A DNA stretch of 64,000 bases from Congeria kusceri (Eukaryota; Mollusca; Bivalvia; Myida; Dreissenidae): positions 86,429,951 through 86,493,950 of the forward strand of contig CM051027.1 in the NCBI GenBank assembly GCA_027627225.1, written 5' to 3'. A model generated the notes under the pieces. That model was not told the DNA's origin. It made no database searches and saw nothing but the letters and a program-made list of their open reading frames with translations. Position numbers and translations under genes: made by a program. This document shows, one piece after another, positions 28,301-35,155 of the stretch (its first letter is position 1; each line of letters starts with the position of its first letter).

Positions 28301-29993
28301 AGTGGCAATTTGTATTAATATAAGAAATATTGTATTTTGCCATTTTTAACCTCTGAACTGTTGAACAGTGTTCCCAGAAAATTGTATTTCTAAATATGGG
28401 GCTATATACACGTGGAATATCTCCATTGTGTATGTCTCTGTAACATTGATATGTGCTCCACTATTTGGTAGCTGATATGCAATATGGCTGTTTATATCAT
28501 TGAATGAAATATTTGTGTTCTTAGACATTTCTTGTTATGCTGTTGTGTTTACTCTTTGTTTATACTATCAGATAATAGTAGTTCAATACAGCTGTTTATT
28601 ATTAACTAACCTTTATACCATGTTAATTATTAACTATAGTTTATACCGTATTTTAATGTTCCTTATTGACTATGTGCAATCTTGTTCATGTCTTGATGCC
28701 TTGTTTTAATAATCTTGTCCTGATGCAACACTACTATAAACACAGTTGTGGCATGTCGTGGGAAAACAGGGCTTAATGCATGTGCGTAAAGTGTTGTCCC
28801 GGCACTACGCTTTTATGGTATTTTCTGTTTAATGGAAGTCTCTTCTAAATATAAATCCACTGTTGGCAGAAAGTGTCGTCCTGGATTAGCCTGTGCGGAC
28901 TGCACAGGCTAATCAGGGACGACACTTTACGCACCTGCATTAAGCCTTGTTTTCCCACGACACGCGTCATATGTACATGTAAATATATATAAGTTGATAC
29001 CATTTACAAAACCTGTGATTATTTACACTGATGTAACAATATAGGTTCTAGGTTGTGAGTTCATTGTCATTTATTTTTTATTCTATTTTCTAGAAAATCA
29101 TGCGCACCACAGACAAATCAAGTCAGTATTTCCAGACAAAGCGACCAAGTCAGTTAGTCTCGGAACCATTGTCAAGAGTCGGTAAGAACATGTGTCAATG
29201 TGTACAGTAGAAACTCAAATAAATATATATACTAAAGGTTCAGCTTGAAATTATTGTATCTGATAATAAAAATGTTGATCAGATACAACAGTGTAACGCC
29301 AATCATTTAAATTTATTAGAACAATGTTGAAAAACCTTCATTAGAATAAATACAGCCATGTTTATGAGGGACACTCTTATGTTATAAATAATTTCTGCAT
29401 ATTAATGTCAAGGTTTATTGATTCATTCATTTGAGACTTTTTTAATTTGGTGTTCAATTCACTCTGGTGTGTGTTGCAAGTAACTGTTTTAGATGTTACT
29501 ACAGATCTTAGTAAAACCTTGATTTAATTCCTTTTATGTGTAGGATGAGAGGTCTGTAACATTGAGATGTGTAGTTTATCTGTTGCTTTCTGAATATATA
29601 ACAGTAAATGACTTACAGAGGGAAAAACTGCAGTGTGTCATGATTTGTTCAATTTTTTTACTTTTTTCAATTACTGTTGTAGTTTTTCTGCTATGTTTTT
29701 TTTTTTGTCATTTCAATTAATAATAAACTAAACCAGGTTTATTGTGTTCTCTAGACATGACTGAAGTGAAGAAAAGCTACAACATCCAGCAACAGGCCAT
29801 GTTGCCAGTAACCAATGGATTTGGAAGGAACAGCCTGGTCTCCATGGACGAGCCGGTTAGCAACGTACTGAAGGCGGCGAAGGTGCATGGCCAGATGATG
29901 AGCGATGAGGGATTGGTGCGCAAGCCTGGCCGCCTGCAGGCCTTGGACACGAGGGGCAAGGAGAAGAAAAAGAAGAAGAACGCGGATTATTGA
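1161..29993 (+). CDS. KIF17: Kinesin-2 family motor, KIF17/OSM-3 type (5'-partial, 19 exons)
   Basis: Homodimeric kinesin-2 motors of this family carry cargo along microtubules in cilia and dendrites. Nineteen exons with GT-AG borders join in one frame: 1161-1330, 1741-1974, 2697-2937, 3769-3905, 4819-4916, 6100-6259, 7860-7967, 14421-14450, 17139-17290, 18762-18876, 19232-19263, 19400-19571, 20642-20817, 23589-23697, 24793-24899, 25179-25440, 25786-25874, 29094-29181, 29755-29993. All phases match and the sum is 905 codons plus TGA. Visible motifs are switch I ([11 protein letters not shown]), switch II (LVDLAGSE) and the motor end YANRAKNI. These are followed by a KIF17-like neck ([20 protein letters not shown]), coiled coils and the conserved KIF17 tail ([20 protein letters not shown]). 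The P-loop and first roughly 90-100 residues are encoded upstream of base 1. Adding these gives about 1000 residues, close to human KIF17 (about 1030). Orthology is inferred from remembered family sequence; the exon model has no transcript support. Confidence 0.93.
1741..1974 (+). CDS. KIF17: KIF17 exon, motor domain with switch I and switch II
   Basis: Acceptor ctag at 1740, donor gtaaca at 1975. The exon carries the switch I signature NxxSSRSH and the switch II signature LVDLAGSE, which sense the gamma phosphate of ATP. Both are intact, so the motor looks catalytically competent in the part that is visible. It joins the neighbouring exons in phase 1 on both sides. Confidence 0.94.
2520..2680 (+). 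repeat. Imperfect AAT/ATT and TAG microsatellite
   Basis: Runs of taataa, ttattatt and gtagtagtag just before the motor exon at 2697. No coding content. Confidence 0.85.
2697..2937 (+). CDS. KIF17: KIF17 exon, motor domain C-terminal half
   Basis: Acceptor aag at 2696, donor gttagt at 2938. It encodes [39 protein letters not shown] and [20 protein letters not shown]. This is the alpha4-L12-alpha5-alpha6 region that contacts the microtubule. Exon ends are in phases 1 and 2. A short ATT/TAG microsatellite lies immediately upstream. Confidence 0.94.
3048..3278. mobile_element. Hairpin MITE copy 1
   Basis: The termini cgtcatgagaaaaccggtct and ccggttttctcacgacg are inverted. The arms contain atgcatgtgcgtaaagtgtc and its complement, with an insert containing agaaaataccataaaa. 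Same family as 4657, 14552, 28747 and 36993. Confidence 0.85.
3769..3905 (+). CDS. KIF17: KIF17 exon, end of motor, neck linker and neck coil
   Basis: Acceptor tttcag at 3768, donor gtacga at 3906. It encodes [20 protein letters not shown], then [16 protein letters not shown], the neck region most diagnostic of KIF17 and OSM-3 among kinesin-2 proteins. The 3' part of this exon with its donor is repeated twice in the following intron (see 3850-4290). Confidence 0.93.
3850..4290 (+). repeat. Three-copy tandem repeat of exon 3' end plus splice donor
   Basis: A unit of about 141-145 bp occurs three times. It begins in the neck exon, crosses the real donor (3906) and continues into the intron. 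The string ggatttcaag followed by gtac recurs with duplicate donors at 4051 and 4192. The intron part (facing attcat, caagcag and tgtactagtgg) recurs as well. The second and third copies carry substitutions and lie in intron sequence. Confidence 0.85.
4657..4796. mobile_element. Hairpin MITE copy 2, near-perfect palindrome
   Basis: About 140 bp forming two arms of roughly 65 bp around cctgtgcagactgcacagg. The ends are ggcgcgtcgttggaaaac and ttttcccacgacacgcc. It lies 22 bp upstream of the KIF17 exon at 4819. Confidence 0.9.
4819..4916 (+). CDS. KIF17: KIF17 exon, stalk segment 1
   Basis: Acceptor tttacag at 4818, donor gtgagt at 4917. The exon encodes a Ser/Gln/Asn-rich linker followed by [14 protein letters not shown], the start of a coiled coil. 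It enters in phase 1 and ends in phase 0. A hairpin MITE ends only 22 bp upstream of the exon. Confidence 0.87.
5102..5170. mobile_element. Hairpin MITE remnant
   Basis: Contains cacgcacatgcattgag-like arm sequence (cactttacgcacatgcattg) and the end accggttttcc, but most of the first arm is gone. It abuts the first unit of the splice-site minisatellite at 5171. Confidence 0.7.
5171..6099 (+). repeat. Minisatellite of 21 units, each containing a 3' splice site
   Basis: Twenty-one units, mostly 45 or 43 bp (one 41, one 47), start at 5171, 5214, 5259, 5304, 5349, 5394, 5439, 5480, 5525, 5568, 5613, 5658, 5703, 5748, 5791, 5836, 5883, 5926, 5969, 6012 and 6057. Each runs gagtatgaccaaatg, then tgactgac, then tgtgttgttgtttcag. 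The array ends exactly at the acceptor of the next real exon, whose first codons GAG TTT GAC resemble the unit start GAG TAT GAC. Eighteen of the 21 unit ends keep CAG before GAG. Confidence 0.95.
6100..6259 (+). CDS. KIF17: KIF17 exon, coiled-coil stalk
   Basis: Acceptor tttcag at 6099, donor gtaggt at 6260. It encodes [20 protein letters not shown] and [18 protein letters not shown], a clear heptad-rich coiled coil matching the first stalk coil of KIF17. It enters in phase 0. The acceptor belongs to the last of a long series of near-identical tandem acceptors, and a second minisatellite starts 32 bp after the donor. Confidence 0.9.
6292..7292 (+). repeat. 44-bp minisatellite, about 23 units
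   Basis: Units of 44 bp contain tgtatcatattcatatttgc and cgtcctaaggattgcacc. Internal units are nearly identical, and divergence is concentrated in the last few copies (ccatcc, ctgtcatcc variants), as expected for a recently homogenised array. It lies in the intron after the stalk exon and has no coding potential beyond repeat-derived frames. Confidence 0.95.
7860..7967 (+). CDS. KIF17: KIF17 exon, stalk
   Basis: Acceptor caacag at 7859, donor gtgaca at 7968. It encodes [20 protein letters not shown] and [16 protein letters not shown]. Phase 1 entry joins the previous exon as codon A|AA. The tract before the acceptor is weakly pyrimidine-rich, so the exon rests on the open frame, phase match and codon composition. 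Confidence 0.75.
8050..9180. other. AT-rich intron, nothing recognised
   Basis: No open frame with coding character, no clear repeat ends and no RNA gene. AT-rich intronic sequence with short poly-A and poly-T runs. Confidence 0.6.
9181..9745 (+). repeat. Tandem repeat of about 160 bp, 3 units
   Basis: Units share atcaggcaattttaaat, accatgtg(g)agacggcatgt and cctagctcaaaggtcaaggt. The first is preceded by a CG-rich start (gagcccgcctgcggtcagc) and a cgtccgtccg run. It resembles other internally repetitive, probably rolling-circle-derived repeats here; the terminal hairpin was not found. Confidence 0.7.
9780..11077. other. Intron, nothing recognised
   Basis: AT-rich intron sequence with no supported exon. 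The short frames present lack splice context and family similarity. Confidence 0.5.
11078..11866 (+). mobile_element. Helentron-like non-autonomous element, family B copy 1
   Basis: Starts with the palindrome gggccccgca...tgcgggtgccc and a cctgtctgtctgtccgtc run. Inside are two or three tandem units with tgaaacttcataggtggata. It ends gaggccctctgcc...ctgtgacaaagctctag. The 5' GGGCC motif is complementary to the 3' motif, which is followed by a hairpin. Confidence 0.7.
11930..13184. mobile_element. hAT-like non-autonomous DNA transposon with nested insertion
   Basis: The ends tagggatggaccgaat and attcggtcccatccct(a) are inverted, with repeated ATTCGAATA motifs just inside both ends. Flanks attttaac (11922-11929) and atttagac (13185-13192) match at 6 of 8 bases, consistent with an old 8-bp hAT target duplication. 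No transposase frame. A second element at 12218-12518 sits inside. Confidence 0.8.
12218..12518 (+). mobile_element. 301-bp TIR element with 6-bp target duplication
   Basis: The ends tagggaaagatct and ctagatatttcccta are inverted. The element is flanked by cataga on both sides (12212-12217 and 12519-12524). Inside are ggtgctgctaaaaaggagca near one end and a similar gggtgctgcgccctgc near the other. A reverse-oriented copy is at 51166-51468. Confidence 0.85.
13417..14112 (+). mobile_element. Helentron-like element, family A copy 1
   Basis: Begins tagctcgactattcgaagaa, whose CTATTC/GAATAG arms form a hairpin. The middle has three tandem units (aagttttgtaacttcaaaac; ttgtcatcaactc). It ends gtcgagcgcgctgtcctctg then acagctcttgtttt. 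GCTCGAC at the start is complementary to GTCGAGC near the end, followed by a GCTGTC/GACAGC hairpin. Confidence 0.78.
14421..14450 (+). CDS. KIF17: KIF17 30-nt microexon
   Basis: A tract ending in gtgtcaatag (14420) is followed by 30 nt encoding about ten residues ([10 protein letters not shown]) and a consensus donor gtgagt (14451). Entry and exit are both phase 1, so including or skipping it keeps the frame. It sits in a 9.2-kb interval with no other candidate exon. Support is the splice signals and phase only. Confidence 0.6.
14552..14742. mobile_element. Hairpin MITE copy 3, degraded
   Basis: Starts ggcgtgtcatgggaaaaccg and ends with a shortened cacgacccgcc. Internal ggattagcctgtgca occurs twice. 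Part of the second arm is deleted. Confidence 0.75.
14743..15390. other. Intron, nothing recognised
   Basis: AT-rich sequence without repeat termini or exon signals that I can support. Confidence 0.5.
15380..15893. mobile_element. TIR element whose end is expanded into a minisatellite
   Basis: One end reads atgtttgtttcaggttaccc then gacctaccctaaaaaa. The other end is its complement: cctaccctaacttttttggg then catgtaacctgaaacaaaca. This second end is repeated about eight times as a 29-30 bp unit from 15664 to 15893. A poly-C run lies at 15618-15635. A second copy with a single end unit is at 23725-24610. Confidence 0.8.
16232..16254 (+). repeat. Poly-C run
   Basis: A mononucleotide C tract of about 20 bases. 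The exact length is likely unreliable in assembly. Confidence 0.9.
16260..17130. other. Intron, nothing recognised
   Basis: AT-rich intron upstream of the exon at 17139. No repeat boundary or RNA gene recognised. Confidence 0.5.
17139..17290 (+). CDS. KIF17: KIF17 exon, mid-tail linker
   Basis: Acceptor gaccag at 17138, donor gtactg at 17291. It encodes a low-complexity acidic/valine-rich linker ([20 protein letters not shown]). Phase 1 entry, phase 0 exit. This region is poorly conserved in the family; GC content above the surrounding intron supports it as coding. Confidence 0.8.
17476..18477 (+). mobile_element. Helentron-like element, family A copy 2
   Basis: Begins tagcttgacttttc and ends caagcgcgctgtcctctgac then agctcttgttt. 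The last 28 bases are almost identical to copy 1 at 14112, although the interiors differ. Inside are three tandem units with ttccctatattaaaatgaac and gggtcaaggtcactgtt. Confidence 0.78.
18762..18876 (+). CDS. KIF17: KIF17 exon, mid-tail
   Basis: Acceptor ttgcag at 18761, donor gtgagg at 18877. It encodes [20 protein letters not shown] followed by [18 protein letters not shown]. Phase 0 entry, phase 1 exit. Codon use is GC-rich against an AT-rich intron. Confidence 0.85.
19232..19263 (+). CDS. KIF17: KIF17 32-nt exon
   Basis: Acceptor tttctttcag at 19231, donor gtgagt at 19264. It encodes [11 protein letters not shown]. Phase 1 in, phase 0 out, so it is not skippable without a frameshift. Strong consensus sites on both sides support it. 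Confidence 0.8.
19400..19571 (+). CDS. KIF17: KIF17 exon, mid-tail
   Basis: Acceptor atttcag at 19399, donor gtaatc at 19572. It encodes [20 protein letters not shown] and [20 protein letters not shown]. Phase 0 in, phase 1 out. No catalytic motif; probably a flexible cargo-binding or regulatory segment (inference). Confidence 0.87.
19793..20543. mobile_element. TIR DNA element (CTACAGT ends), non-autonomous
   Basis: The ends ctacagtgaaacctg and cagattctactgtag are inverted (12 of 15). Inner motifs cctgtgaaaaccgaac and cctgtgaaaactgaacgatc, with gtcccgat, recur near both ends. About 750 bp, no transposase frame. A Tc1/mariner or pogo-like origin is possible from the ends but not shown. Confidence 0.65.
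20642..20817 (+). CDS. KIF17: KIF17 exon, mid-tail, start of second coil
   Basis: Acceptor ttgtag at 20641, donor gtagga at 20818. It encodes a Pro/Ser/Thr-rich stretch, then [18 protein letters not shown], which starts a second predicted coiled coil. Phase 1 in, phase 0 out. Confidence 0.88.
20960..23345. mobile_element. Nested repeat cluster: MITE, family B and family C-like elements
   Basis: The outer inverted ends ggaccgtattcacaaac (20968) and ggttggtgaataccgg (22729) bound a MITE. Inside, family B pieces start at 21101 (ttagggccccgc) and 21694. A family C-like element runs 22009-22703 (atgccccctttg to cagggggcatac, ending ctcttgttt). Family B end sequence gggcccgctgtcacccatgt then gacaaagttctag closes at 23341. 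Confidence 0.65.
23589..23697 (+). CDS. KIF17: KIF17 exon, basic coiled coil
   Basis: Acceptor gttaaag at 23588, donor gtgggt at 23698. It encodes [20 protein letters not shown], then [16 protein letters not shown], a very basic stretch that could serve as the nuclear-localisation-like signal known in KIF17 tails. That role is inference. Phase 0 in, phase 1 out. Confidence 0.87.
23725..24610. mobile_element. TIR element, second copy, interrupted by family C insertion
   Basis: Same ends and interior as the element at 15380 (atgtttgtttcaggttacc; tttgtcaga; ttccaataattaaatgtg; cctaccctaatttttttggg). It is split at about 23816 by a 0.55-kb family C element. The right end has a single end unit and then a poly-C tract. 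Confidence 0.8.
23817..24368 (+). mobile_element. Helentron-like element, family C
   Basis: Begins atgcccccactttagagggg (5' palindrome) with a gtccgtccgtcc run. It has three tandem units with gtgatgaaactttata and acctgggtattttggtgcag. It ends gtgggggcatctgtgtccta then tggacacatgtctagtttt. The ATGCCCCCAC start is the exact complement of GTGGGGGCAT, followed by a TGTGTCC/GGACACA hairpin. The uninterrupted sequence at about 15460-15485 is a paralogous empty site. Confidence 0.82.
24793..24899 (+). CDS. KIF17: KIF17 exon, coiled coil
   Basis: Acceptor ttgtag at 24792, donor gttagt at 24900. It encodes [20 protein letters not shown], then [16 protein letters not shown], a charged coil leading into the conserved tail. 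Phase 1 in, phase 0 out. Confidence 0.89.
25179..25440 (+). CDS. KIF17: KIF17 exon, conserved C-terminal tail
   Basis: Acceptor acctag at 25178, donor gtaaaa at 25441. It encodes [20 protein letters not shown], then a [12 protein letters not shown] coil, [13 protein letters not shown] and [11 protein letters not shown]. This block is the best-conserved part of the KIF17 tail outside the motor and supports KIF17 over other kinesin-2 members. Phase 0 in, phase 1 out. Confidence 0.94.
25786..25874 (+). CDS. KIF17: KIF17 exon, distal tail
   Basis: Acceptor ttgcag at 25785, donor gtatgt at 25875. It encodes a Gly/Arg/Ser segment then [13 protein letters not shown]. Phase 1 in, phase 0 out. A three-unit tandem repeat begins about 30 bp after the donor. 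Confidence 0.87.
25905..26175 (+). repeat. Tandem repeat of about 93 bp, 3 units
   Basis: Units contain ggggatgttgttataacag, tggtgtgtacacggttgatg and agtctactgtgtcaaataca. The last two units are nearly identical. Intronic, starting about 30 bp after a KIF17 donor. Confidence 0.88.
26176..26655. other. Intron, nothing recognised
   Basis: AT-rich with no repeat termini identified. Confidence 0.5.
26657..26793. mobile_element. MITE with about 30-bp inverted ends
   Basis: agaatactaggtaagtgttg then aataaagat at the left, and its complement atctttattcaacactaacc then tagtattct at the right. Between them aacgtgaacc and ggttgacgtt form inner arms, so the whole element folds back. Confidence 0.82.
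26961..27310 (-). mobile_element. Inverted-end element carrying a tRNA-like segment
   Basis: Ends gatctgacatgagttgtcat and atgacaacgagtgtcagatc, with about 50 bp of inverted similarity. Inside, on the minus strand at about 27245-27165, a tRNA-like stretch has box A-like ggtagagcgtttgccta and box B-like gggttcaattcc. This is probably a SINE head or tRNA relic captured between inverted ends, not a working tRNA gene. Confidence 0.7.
27317..27568. mobile_element. Short inverted-end element
   Basis: cttttttatcacatgct at the left matches gcatgtgataaaaag at the right in inverted orientation. A central palindrome tatcttacacatgtgtaaga lies inside. Non-coding. Confidence 0.6.
27570..28740. other. AT-rich intron, nothing recognised
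   Basis: Long AT-rich stretch including a short duplicated aattaataatgtaacattta near 27690 and 27740. No exon or mobile element supported. Confidence 0.5.
28747..28970. mobile_element. Hairpin MITE copy 4
   Basis: Begins ggcatgtcgtgggaaaacag and ends gttttcccacgacacgc, with atgcatgtgcgtaaagtgt and its complement in the arms and the insert ttatggtattttctgttt shared with the copies at 3048 and 14552. Confidence 0.88.
29094..29181 (+). CDS. KIF17: KIF17 exon, distal tail
   Basis: A pyrimidine-rich acceptor ending tttctag at 29093 and a donor gtaaga at 29182. It encodes [20 protein letters not shown], then LVSEPLSRV. Phase 0 in, phase 1 out. Confidence 0.87.
29755..29993 (+). CDS. KIF17: KIF17 last exon with stop
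   Basis: Acceptor ttctctag at 29754. It encodes [20 protein letters not shown] and ends in the polybasic [11 protein letters not shown] before TGA at 29991-29993. The basic C-terminus resembles the C-terminal basic signals reported for KIF17 nuclear or ciliary targeting; that link is inference. Confidence 0.9.
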
Positions 29994-30725
29994 TGATCGT
30001 TGTTTTTAGATTGGTTGTCATCTGCTACCGACAATGTATCTCATGCAATAGGTCCCCTTTTTAGGACCCAATGTTATCCACTCACAATGGTTGACCTAAA
30101 TTATCTTTATACTGATATGCTTAAAGGCGAGTTTGTTCTTGGATGTTCTTGAATTTCCTCCTTAACTCACAAGTTGGTTCTCTTTCTAAATGTGTCACTT
30201 CAGGTTTATTTATTTTATTCAGCATAAGTATAAACATGTGCCATTGTTTGTGGCCTATCAAACATCATCCACTTTCATAAAGTATTTGACAAAGTGACAT
30301 GCCTTGAACATTCAGGCCTTACAGTCTTAATATTAATATATATTAAGATCAGATAATGTTAATATCTTTATATAGAAATTATGAAATATGTGACAGTATT
30401 TTGTTTATATACATGTTTGTTACGATTACTTGTTGAATACATGTAAATGTTGTTATAAACATATCAGACATATCAGTTTTAATCCTACATTACCTAAAAA
30501 ATTTTTGTCAATGAAAATAGCCAGAATATGGGTGGTCAAAGTTATGCAAAACAATATTTCAATTGCCATGTTGTTTGATTTCAGAGGGATAATAAGTGTT
30601 CAAATAACGCTTGTTTCAAGGAACTGTCAGTATCATTGAATTCAGGTAAAACTATAAACATTAAAAAAAATATATAATTGCACCATCTGACCAAGAACAG
30701 TAATAATAGTATTTATTCATTTTTT
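29994..30725 (+). other. KIF17 3' UTR and downstream flank
   Basis: AT-rich sequence after the stop codon without open frames of note. I did not find an unambiguous AATAAA polyadenylation signal close to the stop, so the transcript end is not set. Confidence 0.4.
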
Positions 30726-31597
30726 AGCTTGACTCTTCGAAGAAAGAAAGTCTAGCTCTTGTCGTCGCCGTGTGGTCTGCGTCAGTGTCTGCGTTATTTA
30801 AGTTTTTTGGTTAAGTTTTTTGTCGGAGTCCATTTCTCAGAAACTATCAAAAGTATCCATTTGAAACTTCCAATACTTGTTCACTATCAAAAGGGTACTC
30901 CATTACAATAAGCCAGGTAACCCTGTGATTTGTATTCTCAGAGTTATTTGCCCTTGCTTGAACTTAGAATATTTGGACAATTTTTCGGTAAATATAAAAT
31001 TTCTCAAAATTATCAGACATGAAATTGAAACTCAAGGTACTTGTTAAATTATTTATACGGCCATTCTCCCCCTACCTCTGATTCAAGTAGGGCAGTTGTC
31101 AGTTACTGGCATAGGTATGTGCACTTAGTACTGGTAAACCGCTTAGGTCAGCTAAGCTTGCCCAGGAAAAGTGTGAGTTCGTTAACTGACCGCCGTGATA
31201 TGACTGAAATACTGTTAAAAACGGCAAAAAACCCCAACAAAACAAATATAGTGCTGACACCATTCTGCAGAGAAAGTAACTCTTTCAAGGATTTTCCTCG
31301 ATTAATTGTCCTTTTTTCAACTGATAATTTTTGCTTTAGGTCAAATTTCACAATATCTATAAGATATTGTCTTGAAACTTAAAAGTACATGTACTTAATT
31401 ACAGTGATGAACTTATTTTGTAGGCAAGAGGAGGTAACTATATCAAGGATTTTGGTGAAGTTATTGCCGTACTTATATAGACTTGAACTGCAAAATACTT
31501 CACGACAGTGATAAACTTATTCTATAAACAAAAACCTAGAGTACTATCAAATATGAGAATGTCGAGCGTCCAGCTGCTGTAGGCAGTGCTCTTGTTC
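30726..31597 (+). mobile_element. Helentron-like element, family A copy 3, with nested SINE fragment
   Basis: Begins tagcttgactcttcgaagaa and ends gtcgagcgtccagctgctgt then aggcagtgctcttgttcc. The interior has tttctcagaaactatcaaaa and related units. A 5'-truncated SINE occupies about 31058-31241. Confidence 0.72.
31058..31241 (+). mobile_element. 5'-truncated SINE, same family as 51904
   Basis: Shares ggccattctccccctacctc, gtagggcagttgtcagttac, agcttgcccaggaaaagtgt and gatatgactgaaatactgtt with the full-length copy. It retains a middle segment (tatgtgcacttagtactggt) that the full-length copy has lost, and lacks the tRNA head. Confidence 0.88.
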
Positions 31598-31599
31598 CA

Positions 31600-33000
31600 T
31601 CATGGATCCTGTTGTGTGTACATTATCAGGTGTTTTTATGTAGATGTTGAATTGTTAATACTATTTTGTTGACTGGTTGATGCAATGGAAATTGCAAAAT
31701 ATAGCCTCCAGTATTTTGTTATGACAAGGTTTTATTGTGAAACTGTGATTGAATCATATATTTAGTACATGATGCTCATATCAGGAAGAAATAGCGAACA
31801 AGTATTTGAGTCTTCATTCACGTAAATCACTTCGATTACATGGCTTTGTTGCACGCACATAAAGTACCAGTAGTAGAATCACAATCATGGCTGCAGTTGG
31901 TACTTTCTAGCCCTTTCTTTCAAGCACAATGTGGTTACATGGTCACCCGGTCACAGATGTTGTTCATTATGCATAGTGTTTCTATTACCATGCCAACCCT
32001 ACCAAATATTCACAATCACATGCTTGACTTTGTGTAAGCCTGCAAGTGCTTTTATCCGAATGTGGATAATATTTATGAAACATTCATTTATTTATAGGTT
32101 ACCATACGGAACTGCGTTTCATCTTTCCTTTGACATTCCATTAAATAGTACTAGGTTGTTTGTAATTAAAATACTGCATAATTTAACTATTGTTTAACTG
32201 GATTACCAAAGCTTGGTTGTTTTTTTATTTTTGCAATATTTTATTATAATTTATTTCATCATTATGATATAAACTATTATTTAGCTATTCTACATCGGTG
32301 CACACTGTGTATATTGGTATCCGTCAAACAGTATTTTTCTACAGTCCATTTTATTGAACTCTGATTTAGCATGCTATTTATGTGTTGTTATAATTAATAA
32401 ATTGACTGCTTTCAGAGACGTTTGTTTTGGTATAATTATCTTACATGGTTCTGCAACAAATAATCAGCATTGAAAGTAACATAATATACAAGTATTGTTG
32501 TATATCGTAACAGAACACAACAGAATATAATATGATGGTAACCTAACATGATGTTTATTACCAGTATTGCCCAAAACCATAAAATAAAGAGAAAATTTGT
32601 TGATTCTGGTTACAGAAAAAATACTTTCACGAGAAGGTAGATGATATTTGTTGGTTTCAGTGTACACTGAATGTAGATCCGTATAACCCATTGTGAAATG
32701 ATCAAACGTTATAGAGGATCATTTCATTCTATCATTTACTGGTATTCTCCACTCATTCACCACATAGCATGAAATGAAATTCGATCATTCACCGAAATCA
32801 ACAAAAACCTATGGAAAGCCATGGTCATCTTATAGCATTCTTTTTAAATTAATGCAACCATTTGGGTAATAACTGAATTAATTTATTAAAAAATATATAT
32901 AATGAAAACTGTTTATATTGAACCGAAAATCATTATATTAATTGCCAGTCACAATATATTGATTGGAATCATCAGTGTATGGAACCAATGTACCTTTATA
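31600..33000. other. Intergenic, nothing recognised
   Basis: AT-rich. No exon, RNA gene or defined repeat end seen. A small hairpin-MITE end fragment (gtgtcgtgagaaaaccggtc) lies at 33008. Confidence 0.45.
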
Positions 33001-33639
33001 TCGGCAGTGTCGTGAGAAAACCGGTCTTAATGACAAAATTTTCGATTTTCACTGATTTGAACAGAAAATGAAATTATAAGTTTGTAGTACCAATTATTTT
33101 TTGAATTGGCAGAATAACGCCAAAGTTATGAGCATTTATGTAACGTCACTAAATTTGTACGTAGCCATGTTGCCGTTACGACACGCAGGATTGAGGAAAA
33201 ACGTACGCATTGTGTTCTGACACTTATTGTCAGTGTACAACTAATACAGCTGAACTGGTCATGTCATTTATGGTGTTTCTTAAGTAATTACAAACCAGTT
33301 CAGGGTTGCAAAACAATATTAAGGCGACTATAACGAGTGGTTGCATAGCAATGATAGAACTCCTTTTTGGGAAAAATAGGGGAATACTGATTTTGTAAGA
33401 ACTTAAAATGGTTAACTGAATCATTTGTGTTCTGTTTGTATTACACAACAAAGGTGCTCTCAAACGTATATAATCTTTAAGAGACAATGTATACAATTCA
33501 TGCAACTATTCCTTTTCCTTTGGAAACTCAGAGCATTGTACTGTTATACTGTGTAAAGAGCGCAGTAAATGTTCTATATTTTAGAATAATTCACTTCGAA
33601 ACTAGTTTGTTTTTTAAAAAAAGTGTCCCCAAACGAACC

Positions 33640-35000
33640 ACCATAACTCCGCCCATAATCCATCTACCATAACATTCTGAAGATACGCACAACCACACTT
33701 AGTACTGATCAATCCTGTGAAGTTTGGTCAAATTCTAGCCAGTGGTTACGGAAAAGAGCACAGACAAGGTCTGTTATGTCAACAACTTGAAAGGGCCGCA
33801 TCTTCGCCAAAATTCTGCCACCATCAATATGCACAACTAGAATTGGTACTGGTAAATCCTGTTCAAGCTGCTACTTCACAGATGATTAGACATGTATAAC
33901 TGGTTCCAAAATTGTTGTTTGTAATGTAAATAATAATATACTCATCAAATGCAGTCAATAAAGCATCACTTAAAAGTATAACAATACAAATAATAGCGGA
34001 CTAAACGACTCTTTCGTAAAGCCCTTCTAAAAATAGACTAGAACTATTCGGTGTGTGATGCTGAGTAATTGTAATTTCGAACTGTTTATGAACATGCCAG
34101 ATGTGATTCCAATAGCTTATTTAAAGACAAATGTCACTCTGTTCATAAAAACACAGCTGTGATTTTCACAAGTTCCATGCTTTTCATGAATAACTGTACT
34201 TCTAACAGTAATATCAATTGTCATAAATTGGACAAGCCATTTTGAGGGCTGTCTATGAAACATGATGAACAGTATTTGAAGTTTGAAACATATAAATACA
34301 TTCAACAATTTACAAACTAAAATCACTTGGTAAGTTTCTGACCACTAATAAGTAAATTTGCATGGAACAAGCCATGTTGCTTTGTTTATAATTGCATGTT
34401 TTCTCAATATGTTGTACCAATGTCTTTATTCAAATTTTGATACTAGTATAGACGACCCTCGAAATTGAAACACTTCACTGACCACAATAATGGGATTTCT
34501 CAATGCAAAAAAAATCATGCATGGGATTTACATTCCTTTAACGGGAAACTAGGTTTCTTGAGCACTTTTGAAATCGGGTTGAAAGAATGCGTTGTAATGA
34601 TTAAACCAGGGTGTTTGGAACTTTTGTAAATGTGCCAACAATGTTATTTCAGTCAGTTCTATTAAATAATATCGAGTTTTACTAGATTTGGAACATTTTT
34701 TTTTACATTTTTGTCATTTTCCCAATCTGCGACGTAGCAGCTCTAAGTTTTAAGGTCTATTATGTGAAAAACTTCAAAGGGCCATAACTCAGACAAAAAT
34801 CTGCCGCCGATGACATGCCGATGCTATGCACAACTGGACTTAGTACTGATCAGTCTTGTGAAGTTTCGTCAAAATCTGACCCGGATTACGGAGAACAAGC
34901 TCGGACAATTTTTTTTCAGGAGTCCAGACATCTATCCATCCAGACATACAACTTTCCAGCACAAAATCAATATGTCTCGCTACCCTCTACATGGGGGGGG
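33640..35000. repeat. Fragments of a dispersed repeat
   Basis: acttagtactgatcaatcct with gtgaagtttggtcaaatt at 33700 recurs as acttagtactgatcagtctt with gtgaagtttcgtcaaaat at 34840, each near a gggcc(g/a)(c/t)a segment. These are old copies of one repeat; full ends not located. A poly-G run lies at 34994. Confidence 0.55.
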
Positions 35001-35155
35001 GGGAGACATAATTCTATTCTGTTGTTTTTTGCATATTATTTGTCATAAAAATAACAAAGATAAGTCTGAGTGTCTTTCTTTTGTACACAAGTGCATTTAA
35101 CATATGTATAGACACCGATACACAATGAAAGCAGGTCAAGACAAAAGTGTGTTTT